This document shows, in pieces, positions 20,422-34,168 of a stretch of DNA of 64,000 nt. The DNA is taken from assembly GCA_021904315.1 (NCBI GenBank), contig CM038908.1, positions 11,490,501 to 11,554,500 of the forward strand, read 5' to 3'. Made by a program: the position numbers and the translations under genes. Each line of letters starts with the position of its first letter. Position 1 is the stretch's first letter. The notes under the pieces were generated by a model that had not been told where the DNA came from, searched no databases, and saw only the letters and a list, made by a program, of their open reading frames with translations. The stretch comes from Sphagnum magellanicum (taxonomy: Eukaryota; Streptophyta; Sphagnopsida; Sphagnales; Sphagnaceae).

Positions 20422-22680
20422 CTGATGTCAGATTAACCTGCAGGTTTAAAAGCAGTAGATCCAGGCAAATAGGATTGTTATTTGTTCAAAGTTGAGGCAG
20501 ATGCTTCAACTTGCAGGTGTCGCAACTATTTGTGCTCGTGTAGATGCTGAACCTAATACAAACCATGGCTTTCTGTCCAGCCACTGCCAATTCACGTATC
20601 ATCAATGAAGTGTTGAACCAATTGCAGAAAAAAACTTTGTGTCGTAAAGGCAAAAAACACTAATCATCCTAGACCACAAAGGAAAATGGTGCATCCTGTA
20701 CCATGACAACTACAATTAGAATGGTCAAAATGGAGAAGACCTAATCACACTTCCCTGCAGATATTTAAATAGTTGCTTAGACGCATTCTTCGATCCTTCT
20801 AGTTGAGTTCATGATTCAGTTGATCACTTCCAGATTGATCAATTCCAGTGCTTGATTCTCTTCATGCAGCTCCCACAAGTACAATAGTCACATCACAATA
20901 GGTTGCCAAGACTTCAAATTGTTGCAGTGGAGAATGAGAAAACACTAATCAGTGGAAAACCTTGCGGGTGATATGAAGTGGAAGAACTACATACACATGA
21001 TTGTAGGTATTGTTGTTGTATGAAGCTTACAAAACAATGCCATGGTTAAGCACAGCAGTTTTTGGAGTGAGCTGGCCTTACAACACATACTCAGAAGCAA
21101 CATAACCCCTATCGATCAAAAAACAAGTTGGAATCCGACTGCAAAGTGGCAATTTATTGAAAATTGTGAGGTTCACCTTCTTGTCAAATACAAGGAAGCT
21201 GGAACAAAATCATATCACTGCATGATAATAATCACATCTTTGGGGCCAGAGAGTGGGTCACTCACATGTGGATTTTATAGTGGGGAGAGAACTATGGTTG
21301 ATCATGTTTTGTGTAGGTTGTCCCAGCCACAAATGTGTGCAGTTTTTCTGCATCATGTCCACGCTAGCTTCAATCCCTTTACACGCTTTGTCAATGATAT
21401 GTGGTAGGAATGCACACTATATTGCTCTATACAAGCCTTCACGACAAGGATATTCTCAAGACCACCAGCTCACAAAACAAGATGTGTGCAAAAACAAAAC
21501 TGATTGTTTATGTTCACCTGCAAATTCTCCTCGCATGATTTTCAAGCTGTTAAAGTTGACGATCCACCTCCAGCTTCCAAAGCTCCTTCTTCTGGGACAA
21601 CTTTTTCCTGTTGAACCTGCGTCTCTTAATTCCTTTCTCATATAGTATTCGTCTTCCTCATCGCACATAAGTGTCCGATTATTAATCCTTTCTAGGTGGG
21701 CCACATAAACGAGACAGATCGACATCGCCTTGTGTAAGATGAAGAGTGGTTGTCATCACCCGTGGTCTTTGGGTGGACGACTCCTGTGAGTCGTAGACCC
21801 CTGAACCCTAATTATTTCCAGCTAGACTTGCGAACCATCTCGCCCAACCCTTTCCTTTCTCTCAACTCAGGCAGAGTTCAGACTTTTGTGTACTCGTTTC
21901 TCCAGTTTTTTGCAGAGTTCCCACTCTTATGCACGAAAGCTCTTATCAGCAGTCAAGATTGATGTGTGCTTGCTAAAGGAGGAGCCCGAGCTTCCACAAG
22001 TACAGTAGTCGAAACTTTGCGATTTTGCTCCTCAGGTCCCCATTCATTTGGTGCTTTCTCTGCCTCCTTTCCCCCCCCCCCCAAAAAGTTGCATTTTCAT
22101 AAATGTGTGCTGTTTCTTTTGTGAATGTCGTACCATCTTGCACTCTCCCGCGCCCTGATGTTTTCTTGCAACAGGAACAAACAAAGCTTGCAACAATGCC
22201 AATTCTAGAACCACAAAGTGAATCAAGCTCTCGTGAGTCTTCAGGCAACTCTGAGCCATTGAGCGTGAATCTGGTGACGGGAGAGACACTGAGTTTTGCG
22301 CGTCTGTTGCCGATCCTACTGAGCAGTCTTCAGAGAGCACACCAACTCCACCAGCACGAACACAGAAGACCAAGACCAAGGCTGCAGCCAACAAGATGGC
22401 AATACCCAATCTGAAGCAATAAGCTACAACAAGTAAACAGGCAAGTTGGCTCCTTCCTTCTTTCAGACCCACTTGGTACTGGATTGCCTTGTTTCCACTT
22501 CTTGATTTGCCAACATTTTGCATGTTCTTGAACACAACCTTTAGAAATTTGAAACAGATTCTGAGCTGTCACCAAACTGGTTGCACCATTTTGTTGGCCT
22601 ATGCAATGGAATGTGGTTCAGGAAAGTTGCAAAGCATTGAATCTGAGTGTATTTGCTTAGTTTTCCATGTGCATTTGTAA
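20422..22680. other. Spacer with weak coding-like patches
   Basis: Mixed composition, less AT-rich than the flanks. Candidate patches include a minus-strand piece at about 20560-20625 (MIRELAVAGQKAMVCI) and a plus-strand patch at 22270-22425 whose reading in one frame (DPTEQSSESTPTPPARTQKT, ending in TAA) looks like the disordered tail of a protein. A C-run lies at 22071-22082. None has enough support to call a gene. Together with 18.4-20.4 kb it may be the remains of one decayed locus. Confidence 0.3.
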
Positions 22681-23749
22681 GGTTTTTTTTGCTTGTGAAT
22701 GGGATTTCGTTTGTCTTGAAATTTTGGCATGTACATAAAAAGGTTAGACTGTTATTTCAACCACTGCGCACAAGATTTTTGTTTTAGGGTTTCAATTTTG
22801 CCTAGGTTTTGCTACAACATTGGTTTAAGAACTCTGATTGGGTTAGGTTTTGGCAATATAAAATGTTGAGTTAAACAACTTTCTTTTCTTATTGCAAAGT
22901 TTGTTGGTTCAATATTCTTCTCTTGTATGGACTTTGGTTACATAATGTTAGTGTCCCTCATGGTTGAATTTCCCTTGATTGGGGTTGGTTCATGGGTTAT
23001 CATGTGTTGGATTGTTTGTTTAATTTTTACTTATTTATCCTTGTGTAGCTTCTATGATCTAATGCAAGCAGTGGTTGCCATGTGACATGATGCTACTCCC
23101 AGGCCCTGGAAGGATCACAAATATGAAGGGTACATTTAAGTGTGTTTAATTAAGTCAGTCCATTTCCATGGCAAACATAAATTTGCTCCATGAAGTGCAA
23201 TTTACTCTTATGTGCAAATTGGTCATTTTTTAAAAATAAAGGTCAACGTTGATTTAGAGATAAAAAATCCACCTAATGTGACTCAATATTTCATTGTGCA
23301 CCTTTAATTGGGAACTTGCTATGATTTTGTTGTGGATAAACCATAAGAAGATTGTGATTGTCAAGATTCACTATTAGAATTTATTTTTTTAGACTGACCA
23401 AGTTGATTAGATTTTTTTTTATTTAAGGACACATTTTTTACTAGAGACCAAGGGCTTGAATGACAATAGGTAATTTTTTACTAATCAATTTGACAATTAG
23501 TCAAATTGGACTAGTCAAATTAGTTGGTGGTCTTCTCAATAGCATCACCCAATTTAGTTCAATTGACAAGTGCACTAATTAATCAGGACACTTATTATAT
23601 TCAATCAATAAGGCTAACTAAGTAAGCCTAATCAAAGTGGTTAATGGCCTAGTTAAAAAGGTCAATTACAAATTTTAATATTAGTTGGGTATATTAGGAT
23701 TATATTTAACATTTTGATTATGATTGACCAATTAAAAAAAAAGTTGAAA

Positions 23750-25400
23750 AATGTAAAAAATAATTAATTATGATTAAATTAATTATGTATATATGATTCA
23801 TTTAACTATGGTCAAATTGATTATATTGAAATTAATCATGGTTTAATTACCTATGAAAAAATTAATTCAAATTAAAACTAACCATAATTAATCTAACTAT
23901 GATTAATTTAACAAGAGTTGATTTAGCTTTCATAAATTTAACCATAATACTTGTTTAGCATAATTTATTCAATCATTAATAATTGGGCCATTGTTGGATT
24001 TGCCATAATAAGTTGAATTATGATTATTATAAACTTAATTAAATTAGTTTTTTTAATTCTAACATATTATTATTTTATCCTTATAAATTTAAACATAATC
24101 AATAGACTCATAATTAATTTAAAACTATTGTTAATTTAGCCATGGTTGGTTTTGCCATATTTTAAACATTTTTATTTTAATCATTATTATTCATTCATGT
24201 TTATTTTAGCCAAACCCATGGATAGTAGTTTAACCTTGGTTGATTTTGCCATAATTATTCAAAACACTTTTATTTTAGTCATAATTATTTCACTCATGTT
24301 TATTTAAACCAAATTCATTTTATTCATGGTTAGTATTTTAACCATGGTCAGTTTTGCCATAATTATTTTAAACATTTTTATTTTAGGCATAATTATTTTA
24401 ACCAAATTCATTTTATTCATGGTTAGTAATTTAACCATGTTTGATTTTGCCATAATTATTTTAATGATTTTCATTTTAGCCATAATTATTTCATTCACGC
24501 TTATTTTATTCATTAATTAATTTAACCATATTAATTTTATTAATGGTTGGTTTAGCCAAATTTATTTATTCCTGATTAGTTTAACCATAAATATTTTAAC
24601 CATTTTGATTTTATCCATAACTATTTCATTCATGTTTATTTTAGCCATAATTAGTTTTTGAGTACTTTTTTTTGCCATAAAATATTTAATCATTAGTTAG
24701 TTCAACCATATTAATTTATTAGTGGTTAATAATTTAACCAAATTTATTTACTCATAGTTAATTTAAGCATTTCTAATTTAGCCATGGATAATTTTGTCAT
24801 AATTATTTAAACCATTTTGATATTAACTAGAATTATGTCATTCATGTTTATTTTAAGCAAAATTAAATTTTGCATAATTGGTCTTGCCATAAAATATATA
24901 TTCATTAGTTAGTTTAGCCATATGAATTTTATTAGTAATTAGTTTATGCAAATTTATTTACTCATAGATAGTTTAACCATTTCTAGTTTAACCATGGTTA
25001 ATTTTGTCATAAATATTTTAACCATTTTGATTTTAGCCATGTTATTTCATCTTTATTCTAATCATAATTAATTTATGCATAATTGATTTATTCATAAAAT
25101 ATTTATTCGTTGGTTAATTTGACCATATTTACTTTATTTATTGTTAATTTAGCTATATTCATTGGTTAGTTTAACCTTATTTACTTTATTCATAGTTAGT
25201 TTCACCATATTTATTTAAATACATTTAATTAAACCATAATTAGTTTAGTCATGGTTATTTTTCATAATTATTTTTAATTTCTATTGGTTTAGAAATTATT
25301 AGTTTAATAACCATTAATTTTGCCGTGACTATTTTAATTGTGGTTGATTTAAATATTATTTTACCAATCATTAATTTTGCCATAATTATTTTTTTCTTAA
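23750..25400. repeat. Degenerate short tandem array, AACCAT / TTTAGCC words
   Basis: Hundreds of bases built from variants of a 13-16 bp word such as TTTAGCCATAATTATT and TTTAACCATGGTTAGT, with a looser higher-order period of roughly 120-150 bp. The same words recur in the same orientation at 51780-52420, inside the CACTA element, and in short form at 58210-58370. Units are too diverged for a clean consensus by eye. Confidence 0.65.
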
Positions 25401-26404
25401 GTTCAATTAGTTACTTATTTAACTTATGTAATTAAGTATGTGGCAAAATAACTTAAGTATAATTAATTTATAATTAGGTGTATTTATTTATACAGCCGTT
25501 ACTTATACCAACCTATTTACCTATATTTTAACATATAGGTAATCTAGTTATATAAGCTATGGTAAGCCATTTTATATACCTATGATAAATTATTAGTTGG
25601 TTAACTAATTATTTAACTAAAATACATTAATGAATGCGTAATTAAATAATTAAATATTAATTATTACAAATACATTTTTGATAATATATAATGAATTGGT
25701 CAAATTTGTAAGGATTAGTTATAATTTGGTTGTAATTATCAATCAACAATTTAGTACATTATAACCATTTTAATATTTTATATAATTCAAGGATTTATAA
25801 TATGGTTGTAATTATTAATTATAATTAAATAACTAGACATTAACTATTACTAGTTTTTATTTTAACTTAATTAACATACATATTTACCTACCTCTTTATT
25901 TATTTATTTATTTACTTGATTTATGTATCTTACATAATTATTTAAGAATAATGTTGTGTGAACTAAAAGGTTCTAGTTTGTGTGGACATGAAATTGTTTT
26001 TCCCTCCCAAAAATTTGTCCCATATTTTTTGTCATCTTTTTTAAATGATGAGTAATATAAATAGATGCACCATAAGCATTCAAAACATAAGAAATATTTT
26101 TCAAAGGAAGGCCATTTGGGATGAGCCAATTGAAAAGGCCAACTTTAAAGGTCAAATTCAAAATGAAATAGGATTTTCCTACCTAAATCATTTAAGTGTA
26201 ATCTTAATTTAGATGGTGTACATTTAAGCTTAATAAAGGTCATAGCTTACATTACCTTAACTTACTTTAAGTTTCTACACCTAATTCATAATTATAAACT
26301 CATAGACTTAGGCCTAGGAGTTTTAAGTTATAGGTTCCTACACATAGGGACCTTAAAAATAAGTATTTAATTTTAAATCTAACCTAAGTTATTTAGGTTT
26401 TATT

Positions 26405-26548
26405 CATGTGGCATAGCTTAGTGGCCAATGTTTAAATAACACATGGCATAACTTAAATAGCCAATGTTTAAATGCCATGTGGCATAACTTAGATGGTCAA
26501 TGTTTAAATGTCACGTGATTTAACTTAGATGGCCATTGTTTATATGCC
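26405..26548. repeat. 36-bp tandem repeat, four units
   Basis: Four head-to-tail copies of about 36 bp built on CATGTGGCATAACTTAGATGG plus CCAATGTTTAAATGC, each with a few changes, followed by a partial fifth. Confidence 0.75.
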
Positions 26549-29357
26549 ACATGGAATTTGCTTAATGAAAATGGTGTTTGACCAGTTAAAAAGTCATTTG
26601 ACTATTATATTGATTAATCAAAATGACTAGTCAAAAATACCAATCAAAATGATTAATCAAAAATCCCAACTTAAATTTAATAAAAAAATACATGACCTAG
26701 TCACAATGGATAGGTTCAAAACGACTTTTCCAAATGATTAAGAGGTTTTTTTTACATTTGTCCAAAATGGGTTTTTTTTACCAAAATTTTTAATTAAAAA
26801 AATTAAGAATTTTAATAATGATTTGATAATTGTTATTGTTGTTGTTACTAACTAAATTGCTACAAAAGAATCACAATTAATTTAAGCCATGAAAGCAATA
26901 GATTTGAGGAAAATTGCTAACATGAATAATATCCAATTATTGAAGTTCATGTCTTGAAAAAAAAGGTGGGTTTACATTTTGAATCATTTTATACATTTAT
27001 TTTTTTTTTCCAAATAGACAAATTAGGGTGGCAAATGCAATATATCAAATTGCCTTGACCATCTTTTGTGACAAAATCAACTCAAAATGATCATGCACTC
27101 ATAATATTAACACACATGTGAATGTAGAAAGATAGTTTGAAGGTTTAACGAAATTAAATTGGTACATTTAAGTGCATTCATTGTTAGTCAATTTAAATAC
27201 ATTTAAATTTTGGTCAACCTTATTGCATTGGAGATTTGGACATAAATGATTCATAGCCTACCAAAGGTCCATGGCTTTTGTTTTTATTCATAATTTTTTT
27301 TTCTTAATTTGGCATGATTTCTTTTAAGTGTGTGAACATGGGCACTACATGCATTCAAGCACCTACAATAGATGGTATATTGAACGATCTTTCTTTTGGT
27401 TGTTATAATGCATAATGGTTTTGACATGTTATGCATAATTTGAATTTTTAAAACATATTTGGTAACTAGCTTGGAGAATTCACGACTTCCATTTTTGCCC
27501 TCCAAATCCTAGTCATTAACTTTAAACCTTAAATTTTAAAAGGTCATGATTGTCTTTTCCTCCTTTGTAGTCCCAAATTTCATAATTTACCATTTGATGT
27601 TGTAAAATTTATAGCCAAGTTGACTAACACCAAAAAGTTTTCCATTTTACAAAAAATTCTAAACCTAAACCCAATAGTTTGACTAAAAACCAAAAATTGA
27701 CCAACATTGGTCTATTGAAGCATCTCACAAAGCTTACAACAAAATATGGAAAATGACCACAATGAACAAATGAATACCTCCCAAAAAGCAAGGTCTTTGG
27801 CATGGCAATTGTAAAATATGCATTTTTCTCCTTGAACATTGGGTATTAACACCATGTTTCCTTAGTTGAAACAAAAAACACATGGGAACCCTTAAACTTC
27901 ACTTGGAATTTTTTTTGAATAAATGTGTTTTCGTTTTCACCTTTTGCTTATATGTGACATAAGATTGACCTCCAACAATACCTATAGTTTAAGGGAGATG
28001 TTTACAACTCTCTCCAAATATGTGATTGTTGTACTATAATTACATATGTTTTTGTGCATGTTTGTTTCAATTTGTAAGATATCTACTACACACAACATGT
28101 TATTCCTTTATATGCACATTTTTTTCCTAAACCTTTGCACAAGTAATATTCACTTTGTGTTACACACTTGCACATTAAGTAGTTGCAAAATAGGGTGGTT
28201 CACTTTTTGTGTTGCATTGAATTTTTTGTAAAGTGTATTTTATTTAAATTCCACAAATGTATGATAAAGTTTTTAATGTAACAAAAAAAGATTGCTAATT
28301 TGAATAAGAATATATACATAATGATGAAATTAAATAAAATTATATCTTGAACATATAATATTGGATTTTTCAAATGGAATAATGGACCATGGTTTCAAAT
28401 CTACATGAAGATTCAAATGCATTTTGCAATATAATTTCATTTCAAAATATCTTACGATAACTTTTTTTTAAACATGAATTCAAAAAAAATTACAAAAACA
28501 TGAACCATAATTATGAACTTTTGAATTATTAGATTTTAATCTTATTTTAAATAAATGTTATTTAAATCATTTAAAATTGGATTAATATTTTTTTGACTTT
28601 AATATGCATGTCAAATAGTTGTTTAGTTGAACTCTATTCATATGAACTTTAATCAACACATAATTTGCACTTAACATTGTGTTTTTAAATTTTATTTTAT
28701 TTTAATATTAAAATATCATCTTTTGTGTTGCATTTGTTGAAGTGAACCACTCTAATTTGCAACCATCCCATAACATTCTACTTTCCTAGTTTTTTTAAAA
28801 AACAACTCTCAAGTTAACTTGCAACTTTTTTTTGGTAATGAGCACCACATTCAACACCAAGCTTCTGTGACCCCAAGTTTGAGTGCAAAATCCAATTTCC
28901 TACTCCCATTAACTTACCTTGAAAAAATTATATGTCATATTTATAATCTTGACTTGCGTATTGGGGAAACAAAGGTTCTAATGCCAACTTTGTTGAACTT
29001 AATGGATAATTTCAAGTATATTCCAAAAACTGCAAAGCTTCTTCCGTTCTAGGTTAAGTGATAGCAATTAAATAGCAGTTGTTAGCTCCTTTCTCAACAT
29101 CCGGTTCTCAAGATCCGGTTCTAGATAAAACCCGGCGTTATGGATGATACAGAGCTAAGTTATATCGCAGCACCATTAATGGACAATGCGGAATATACAT
29201 AGCACATTAGAATACAACCCTACACCCGCGTAACGTGAGTTGACACCAGAAAACAGTAGGGTGAGAAACTTTTTTGCACTTCGCGCATTGTGCATTTTCC
29301 ACACCGTTTGTCTTTGGCGCAGTGTTGTTGGTGTTGCCGCTCGGTTTCTCCTCAGCG

Positions 29358-29735
29358 ATGGCGGATGTTACTACTCTACGCCACAGAGGATCCGTTGGTC
29401 AGCCTCCTGCTGCTGCCGCTCCTCTAGATCCAGTACCAGCTGCTGCCGACCTATCTCCAACTCTGAGTATCAAATGGCGCAAGCTCTTGTTGTTTGCTAC
29501 GCTTTGTTTGACCCCTTATTTGCTGCTGCTGTACTTGCTGGATGTGGAGAGGCGGATGCTGAAGTCCATCCTGATCAACTTAGCCATGAGCGTCGGCGCT
29601 TTCTTCTTGACCATTTTCTTGATCCCAATTGTGTCTGTTTACGTGTTGAGGAGGAACATGTTCGGCTATGATATTAACAAACGGGGATCGCCTGCTGGCA
29701 CTGTGAAAGTGTAAATTCTCTCAACCTCCGCTCAT

Positions 29736-29772
<37 letters not shown>

Positions 29773-32700
29773 TCCTCCGCAAAATGACTCTGTTCCAGTC
29801 TCTTCTTCACAGTGGATGTAATCACATAAAGGAGTTCATTCCATTTGCCGTTGTTTTGGAAGCACTAGGATTTTGCAAAATCACGTATGTCATTGCCCTA
29901 AAGCCACCTCTCAAACATTGCCAATGACATTCTTCATTGCTTCCTGTGTTGTTTCTGTTCTGCGTTGAGGAATGGTTCTAGTGATATCTCTGTGTTCTCA
30001 ACCACTGAAAAGGCTTGGCGGAACACTACTATGTTTTAGGGTTTTCTGTCGTTAGGGGCCCAAAACCCTAACCCCTGGTGTCCTATTCGACGTTAGGCCT
30101 TACTTGTCCTTTTCATCAGTGGAGTGGGGAGAATATTTCAACAACAGCAGGTGGATGGATTGATGCTAAGGTGGTGGTGGTTGCAATGGCAGGCCAGAGT
30201 CGCTGGGCCTGGTGACTGGGGTGGTGTACTTGGTGGTGACCATCCTGTTTCAGCATTCGTACTTCACACCTGAAAACACTATAAGTGAAAGCTTCCCACC
30301 TGAAAATGCTGTATGCGATAATTTCCAGCCTTCTCTGTGGTAATCAACCCCTCTAGGTTTGTTTTGCTTGGTACTGTGCAAGTGGGGTAGTGCCATGGAT
30401 CCACAACAGCTTGGTTTTGGCCAAGGTGAACTTCGAAGGAACACTGCTTTGAGGTTCCTCAGTAATTACCGCTTACCGTTTCATGTTCATGAGTAGTTTA
30501 AGATGATCCCAAAAGACCTTGGGCCAATAGCTGCTTCAAAGATAGAAAACTTCACTTGAGACTGAAGATCCCCAACTGCAAGAGCCAGGTCTTGGACTGC
30601 CATGAGGACCTGTGACCTTGGTAATTGAGATAGCCTGGAGAGAAAGTAGTCATTCTGAATGTGCTGCTGAAGGATGATGGTTGTTGGTTTTTTTTTGTAG
30701 CAATTCAAAAAATGTTGTGGGTCACCAAAGCAACAAAGTTAGGAATATAAGTTCAGTTGATGGTGAGGGTTTGTATCCTGTGTTTGAATCATGGTTGAGG
30801 ATATATTGTGGTGTGTGGTATTGGGCAGTGGCTGACAGAGTATAATGCAGCACTGGCATGCATATGCTTCATGCTTTTTCTGGGATTTGTGGATGACGTT
30901 TTGGATATCCCATGGCGGGTGTAAGTATTTGCACCTCTCTTCTAGTTCAGTAGGACTGTTGATTCTCTAGTTTCCAGTTACCTGGCCTTCAGTAAGCATT
31001 AGGAGGCTTAAGATAATTATTTGTTTTTTGCAACAGCAGGGACTACGTTTCTGCTTAGTTAAGATTCTGCTTAATTGTATTCCAGAATCCACCAGCCAGC
31101 TACTTGAGGTGAGGTATCTTTTGGGAAGGTCTTGTGCAAGTTGTAGGAGCTGAATGTATTGAATCAGATGACAGCAAATGCTCGATTTTCTTTTTTTTGC
31201 AGAAAGCTTCTTCTGCCATCTATTGCTGCTCTCCCTTTGTTGATGGCATATGCAGGGAGAACAACCATTGTGATACCAAAACCTCTGAGATCCTCACTAG
31301 GTCTTAAGGAACTTAATCTTGGTAAGTCAGTGTATTTTCTCATGTGGTTGAATTATCCTGCCATGGAGTCTCATGAAGTTGGGTGCAAAGTGATACAATG
31401 TGACTATGGGGGTAATGGTTGGTTGGGAGGGTGAGATGCAATTGGTTGCAGGTTGGGTGTACAAGCTGTACATGGGTCTGCTAGCAGTCTTCTGCACCAA
31501 TTCTGTCAACATCTTGGCAGGTGTCAATGGCTTGGAAGTTGGGCAAAGCGTGATCATTTCTTGTGCGGTAGGCTCTCTTCTGTGTTGTGTTGCTCTTCCT
31601 TTTCTTCTAGACAACTTGATTATTGGTTAGGAGGGGGCCTATATATTACATGTCTGTGTGTTGTATGAAACCTAGGTGTTTTGTATATTATTTCTTATTT
31701 CTGGGCATATAAGTATGCTCTTAGTGACTTCAAACACTTATAAGGAATTTAGTGAATTGTATGAAGCATTGTACTCAGAGTGAATGATGTCACATGGAGT
31801 TAATATTGTTGTGGTTCTTCCCTTCTTTGTTGTTTCTTCTTCTGGGTTCTGAAAGTCGTGACCTTGAAGTCTTTCTTTGACTTCAAGGAAAAGTTTGAAC
31901 CTTGCTCTGACTTTCTTAAATTCTCATGAGAATTATTGTATTAATATTGTTGTAGTCCTGTTCAGGTTCTGATACACAATGTGATGCAAATAGCTCGCAA
32001 TGCTGGAGAAATACAGCATGCACATGCCTTCTCCATCTATCTGATGCAGCCCCTTGTGGCAACCTCACTTGGTCTACTGGCTTTCAATTGGTGAGTAACG
32101 CTACCCAGGTGTCTGTGGATGCCATATTTTCTATGCCATTCATCTGGTGCTATGCTAGTTTTCTTCAACCTGATGGTTGGAGAAATGATGGCATATCTCA
32201 AGATTGGTCTGGTTGACTTACCTGGACAGTGTAGTCAGGGGACGATGCTTTGCTGCAGAGGTCTACATTATGAGTAGCAAAATGGCTTTAGCCAAACAGT
32301 TCAAAGTAGCTAACTGTGCTAGGGTCCTATGGTGCTGCAGGTACCCATCATCAGTGTTTGTTGGTGATACATACACATACTTTGCTGGTATGGCATTGGC
32401 AGTTGTTGGCATTCTTGGACATTTCAGGTAAGGTCTTCTGTTTTCTTTGGCTCATGCAGATGTATTGCATCCAAGTAGTCACTAGAGTGGTGTGCTCAAA
32501 GGATATCTCAGTGTGCAGGAGATGTCAACAAGTACCCTACGTAGGCTTCTCTATGCTTTTGGCTGGGATGCTTGCTTGTACAGGGGTGAGCTAACTTCAG
32601 ATGAAGCTTATCCTCACAAGCTTGTTGCAGCTTGATCAAGAAAATCTTCAATTTTTTTTATTAGATATGTCTCTTGAGTGCAAACTAAAATCATGACCAA

Positions 32701-34168
32701 GCCTTCCTGTTGCTTGTGAAGAGGTGACAGAAACTTAGGATGCAGATTATTATATAGTTGTTTGCCCAGAGTTTTGAGCTGATTGTTATCTAATTACATA
32801 CTCCCACTATTGGAAGCTGACAAAAGTGAGTGCTGAGTGATGGCAGCTAGTTACTGCCAAGCATGATGAAAGTGATGGTCTAACTTTAATGTGAGGCTTA
32901 TGAATGTACTCATTCTTGTTCTGTCAATTGTGGTTTTGCTAAAAATGACACAGTGGTTCCTTTCAAAGCTATACTATGGAGTTTTCTCTCTAATCATATT
33001 GATATATTTCATGTACTTTGCTATGTGGGATGACATATGTCCAACCTTTCCTAGTGTGGATGTAGGAATATCATTTACAGATTAGTTTGAAGGAGGTGAT
33101 GTGTTCTGATTTAGGGCTTTCTGATTGCACTGTGGTATCTGCAGTGCAGTGAAACAACTTTTACTTGTTGATCTGTAGGAGGTGGTGTGTTCTTCTTTGA
33201 GGCTTCTGATTTAGCTGTTGTCTGTGCAGTGAGACATTATTGTTGTTCTTTTTACCACAGATCATAAACTTCATTTACTCAATACCACAGGTACTCATCT
33301 TTGTGTGTAAGGCAATAGGACTTCCTGTTTGGGAGTCTGATTTCTCAGTAGTTGCTGGTGCCAGGATCCAATAGATTATTCACATGCAAGTGGTTTTGGG
33401 AAGCCTTCTACATTGGTGTTCTATGTGTTGAAGTATGATGAGCCAAGTCATTGGCTAATTTTTGAGAATGTCTGTTTGGTTGGAATTGCTGGACAGTTGT
33501 TCAAAATTGTCCCATGCCCACGACATCGGTTGCCAAGGTAGGAGACCACTTTTCCTCTAGCCTGCATGATCCTGCTACCCAAATATCTCCTCCAGATGGC
33601 GGTGAATTGTAGAACTAACTCTGACCCTCTTCCCCAGAACTTTAAGCAGACAGTTTTACAACATAACACAAGGTCTCTGTGTATAAGGTTGTTGTGGTCA
33701 AAAGGGAAGGGGAGCTCAGGTTTCTGCTCCCTAGAATCGTACTGGAAGTATTCTTTTGGCTATGACTTTCTTGTGTCTCTCACGTGCTGAATGTAATAAA
33801 AAGTTTAGGATTCTTTGTTTTGCTGGAAGTTTTGAGCCATGGGAGAAATGGGTGTTTGATGGTTTCAGTTTTGATCCAAAAACGGGTCTCCTGACTGGCA
33901 GCAATGACATGAATCTGGTGAACCTCTTTCTGCGCTGGTTTGGTCGTTGCTCTGAGCAACAGCTCTGCATACGCCTCTTGTTGTTCCAGGTGTAACATCT
34001 TTCTTTTCTGTTGTCCTCCTAAGTACTCTGGAAGCTGTGAAATACCTTCAGTGCAAGTCACTACAAGAGGCATGAGGGTCCTGACGTGTGATGGTGTACT
34101 GTCTACAGGTCTTGGCATGCGGTTTCTGTTTTGCACTCCGATACTTCATGGCTGGGTGGTATAAGTAA
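29358..34168 (+). CDS. ALG7: UDP-GlcNAc:dolichyl-phosphate GlcNAc-1-phosphate transferase (GPT)
   Basis: First enzyme of the dolichol-linked N-glycan pathway. It transfers GlcNAc-1-phosphate from UDP-GlcNAc to dolichyl phosphate in the ER membrane and is the known tunicamycin target. Eleven exons: 29358-29710, 30193-30310, 30829-30920, 31203-31321, 31452-31567, 31966-32090, 32341-32427, 33230-33290, 33497-33537, 33869-33989 and 34109-34168. All junctions are GT-AG and in phase, giving 430 aa, close to plant GPT length. Key blocks are [13 protein letters not shown] (exon 3), TTIVIPKPL (exon 4), [18 protein letters not shown] (exon 5), [15 protein letters not shown] (exon 7) and CPRHRLP (exon 9). 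It ends FMAGWYK, like plant GPT, with multiple hydrophobic segments. The start at 29358 (GCGATGG context) is preferred over an in-frame ATG 28 codons upstream. Exon 2 appears to encode a longer loop than usual; its donor (GCT|GTATGC) is the least certain junction. It looks intact. Confidence 0.93.
29741..29770. repeat. (CT)15 microsatellite in GPT intron 1
   Basis: Thirty bases of uninterrupted CT, 30 bp into the first intron. It is likely to vary in length and is a usable marker for the locus. Confidence 0.95.
33080..33263. repeat. About 90-bp tandem duplication over the GPT exon 8 acceptor
   Basis: A segment containing GGAGGTGATGTGTTC, a pyrimidine-poor tract, then GCAGTGAAACAACTTTTACTTG (about 33090-33165) is repeated as GGAGGTGGTGTGTTC ... 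GCAGTGAGACATTATTG (33179-33247). The second copy holds the true acceptor and start of exon 8 (SETLLLFF). The first copy is a decoy acceptor followed by degenerate exon-like sequence. Confidence 0.65.

Larger units (their letters stand above)
22681..29357. other. Very AT-rich spacer upstream of GPT
   Basis: About 6.7 kb without a gene. Contents are the AACCAT/TTTAGCC array (23750-25400), a tandem 36-bp repeat (26405-26548) and a patch of GACTAGTCAAAAATRCCAATC-like words (26580-26670). ACCTACCT words occur near 25885. Open frames here are chance products of AT-rich DNA. The last about 150 bp before the GPT start codon is less AT-rich and should hold its promoter and leader. Confidence 0.6.

Noticed and set aside
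21042-21645. Plus-strand frames of 121 and 130 codons
   Set aside because: They overlap in different frames, show no known motif and have no splice-supported neighbours.
22044-22535. Minus-strand 163-codon frame
   Set aside because: No recognisable motif. Overlaps an equally open plus-strand patch and a C-run. Low-complexity Leu/Val-rich composition suggests chance.
24304-24520. Opposed frames rich in Met/Ile/Lys
   Set aside because: Products of the AT-rich word array, not genes.
29274-29357. Upstream in-frame ATG adding a signal-like 28-residue leader to GPT
   Set aside because: GPT family proteins start close to the MADV-like position and the 29358 ATG has the stronger context. Kept only as an alternative.
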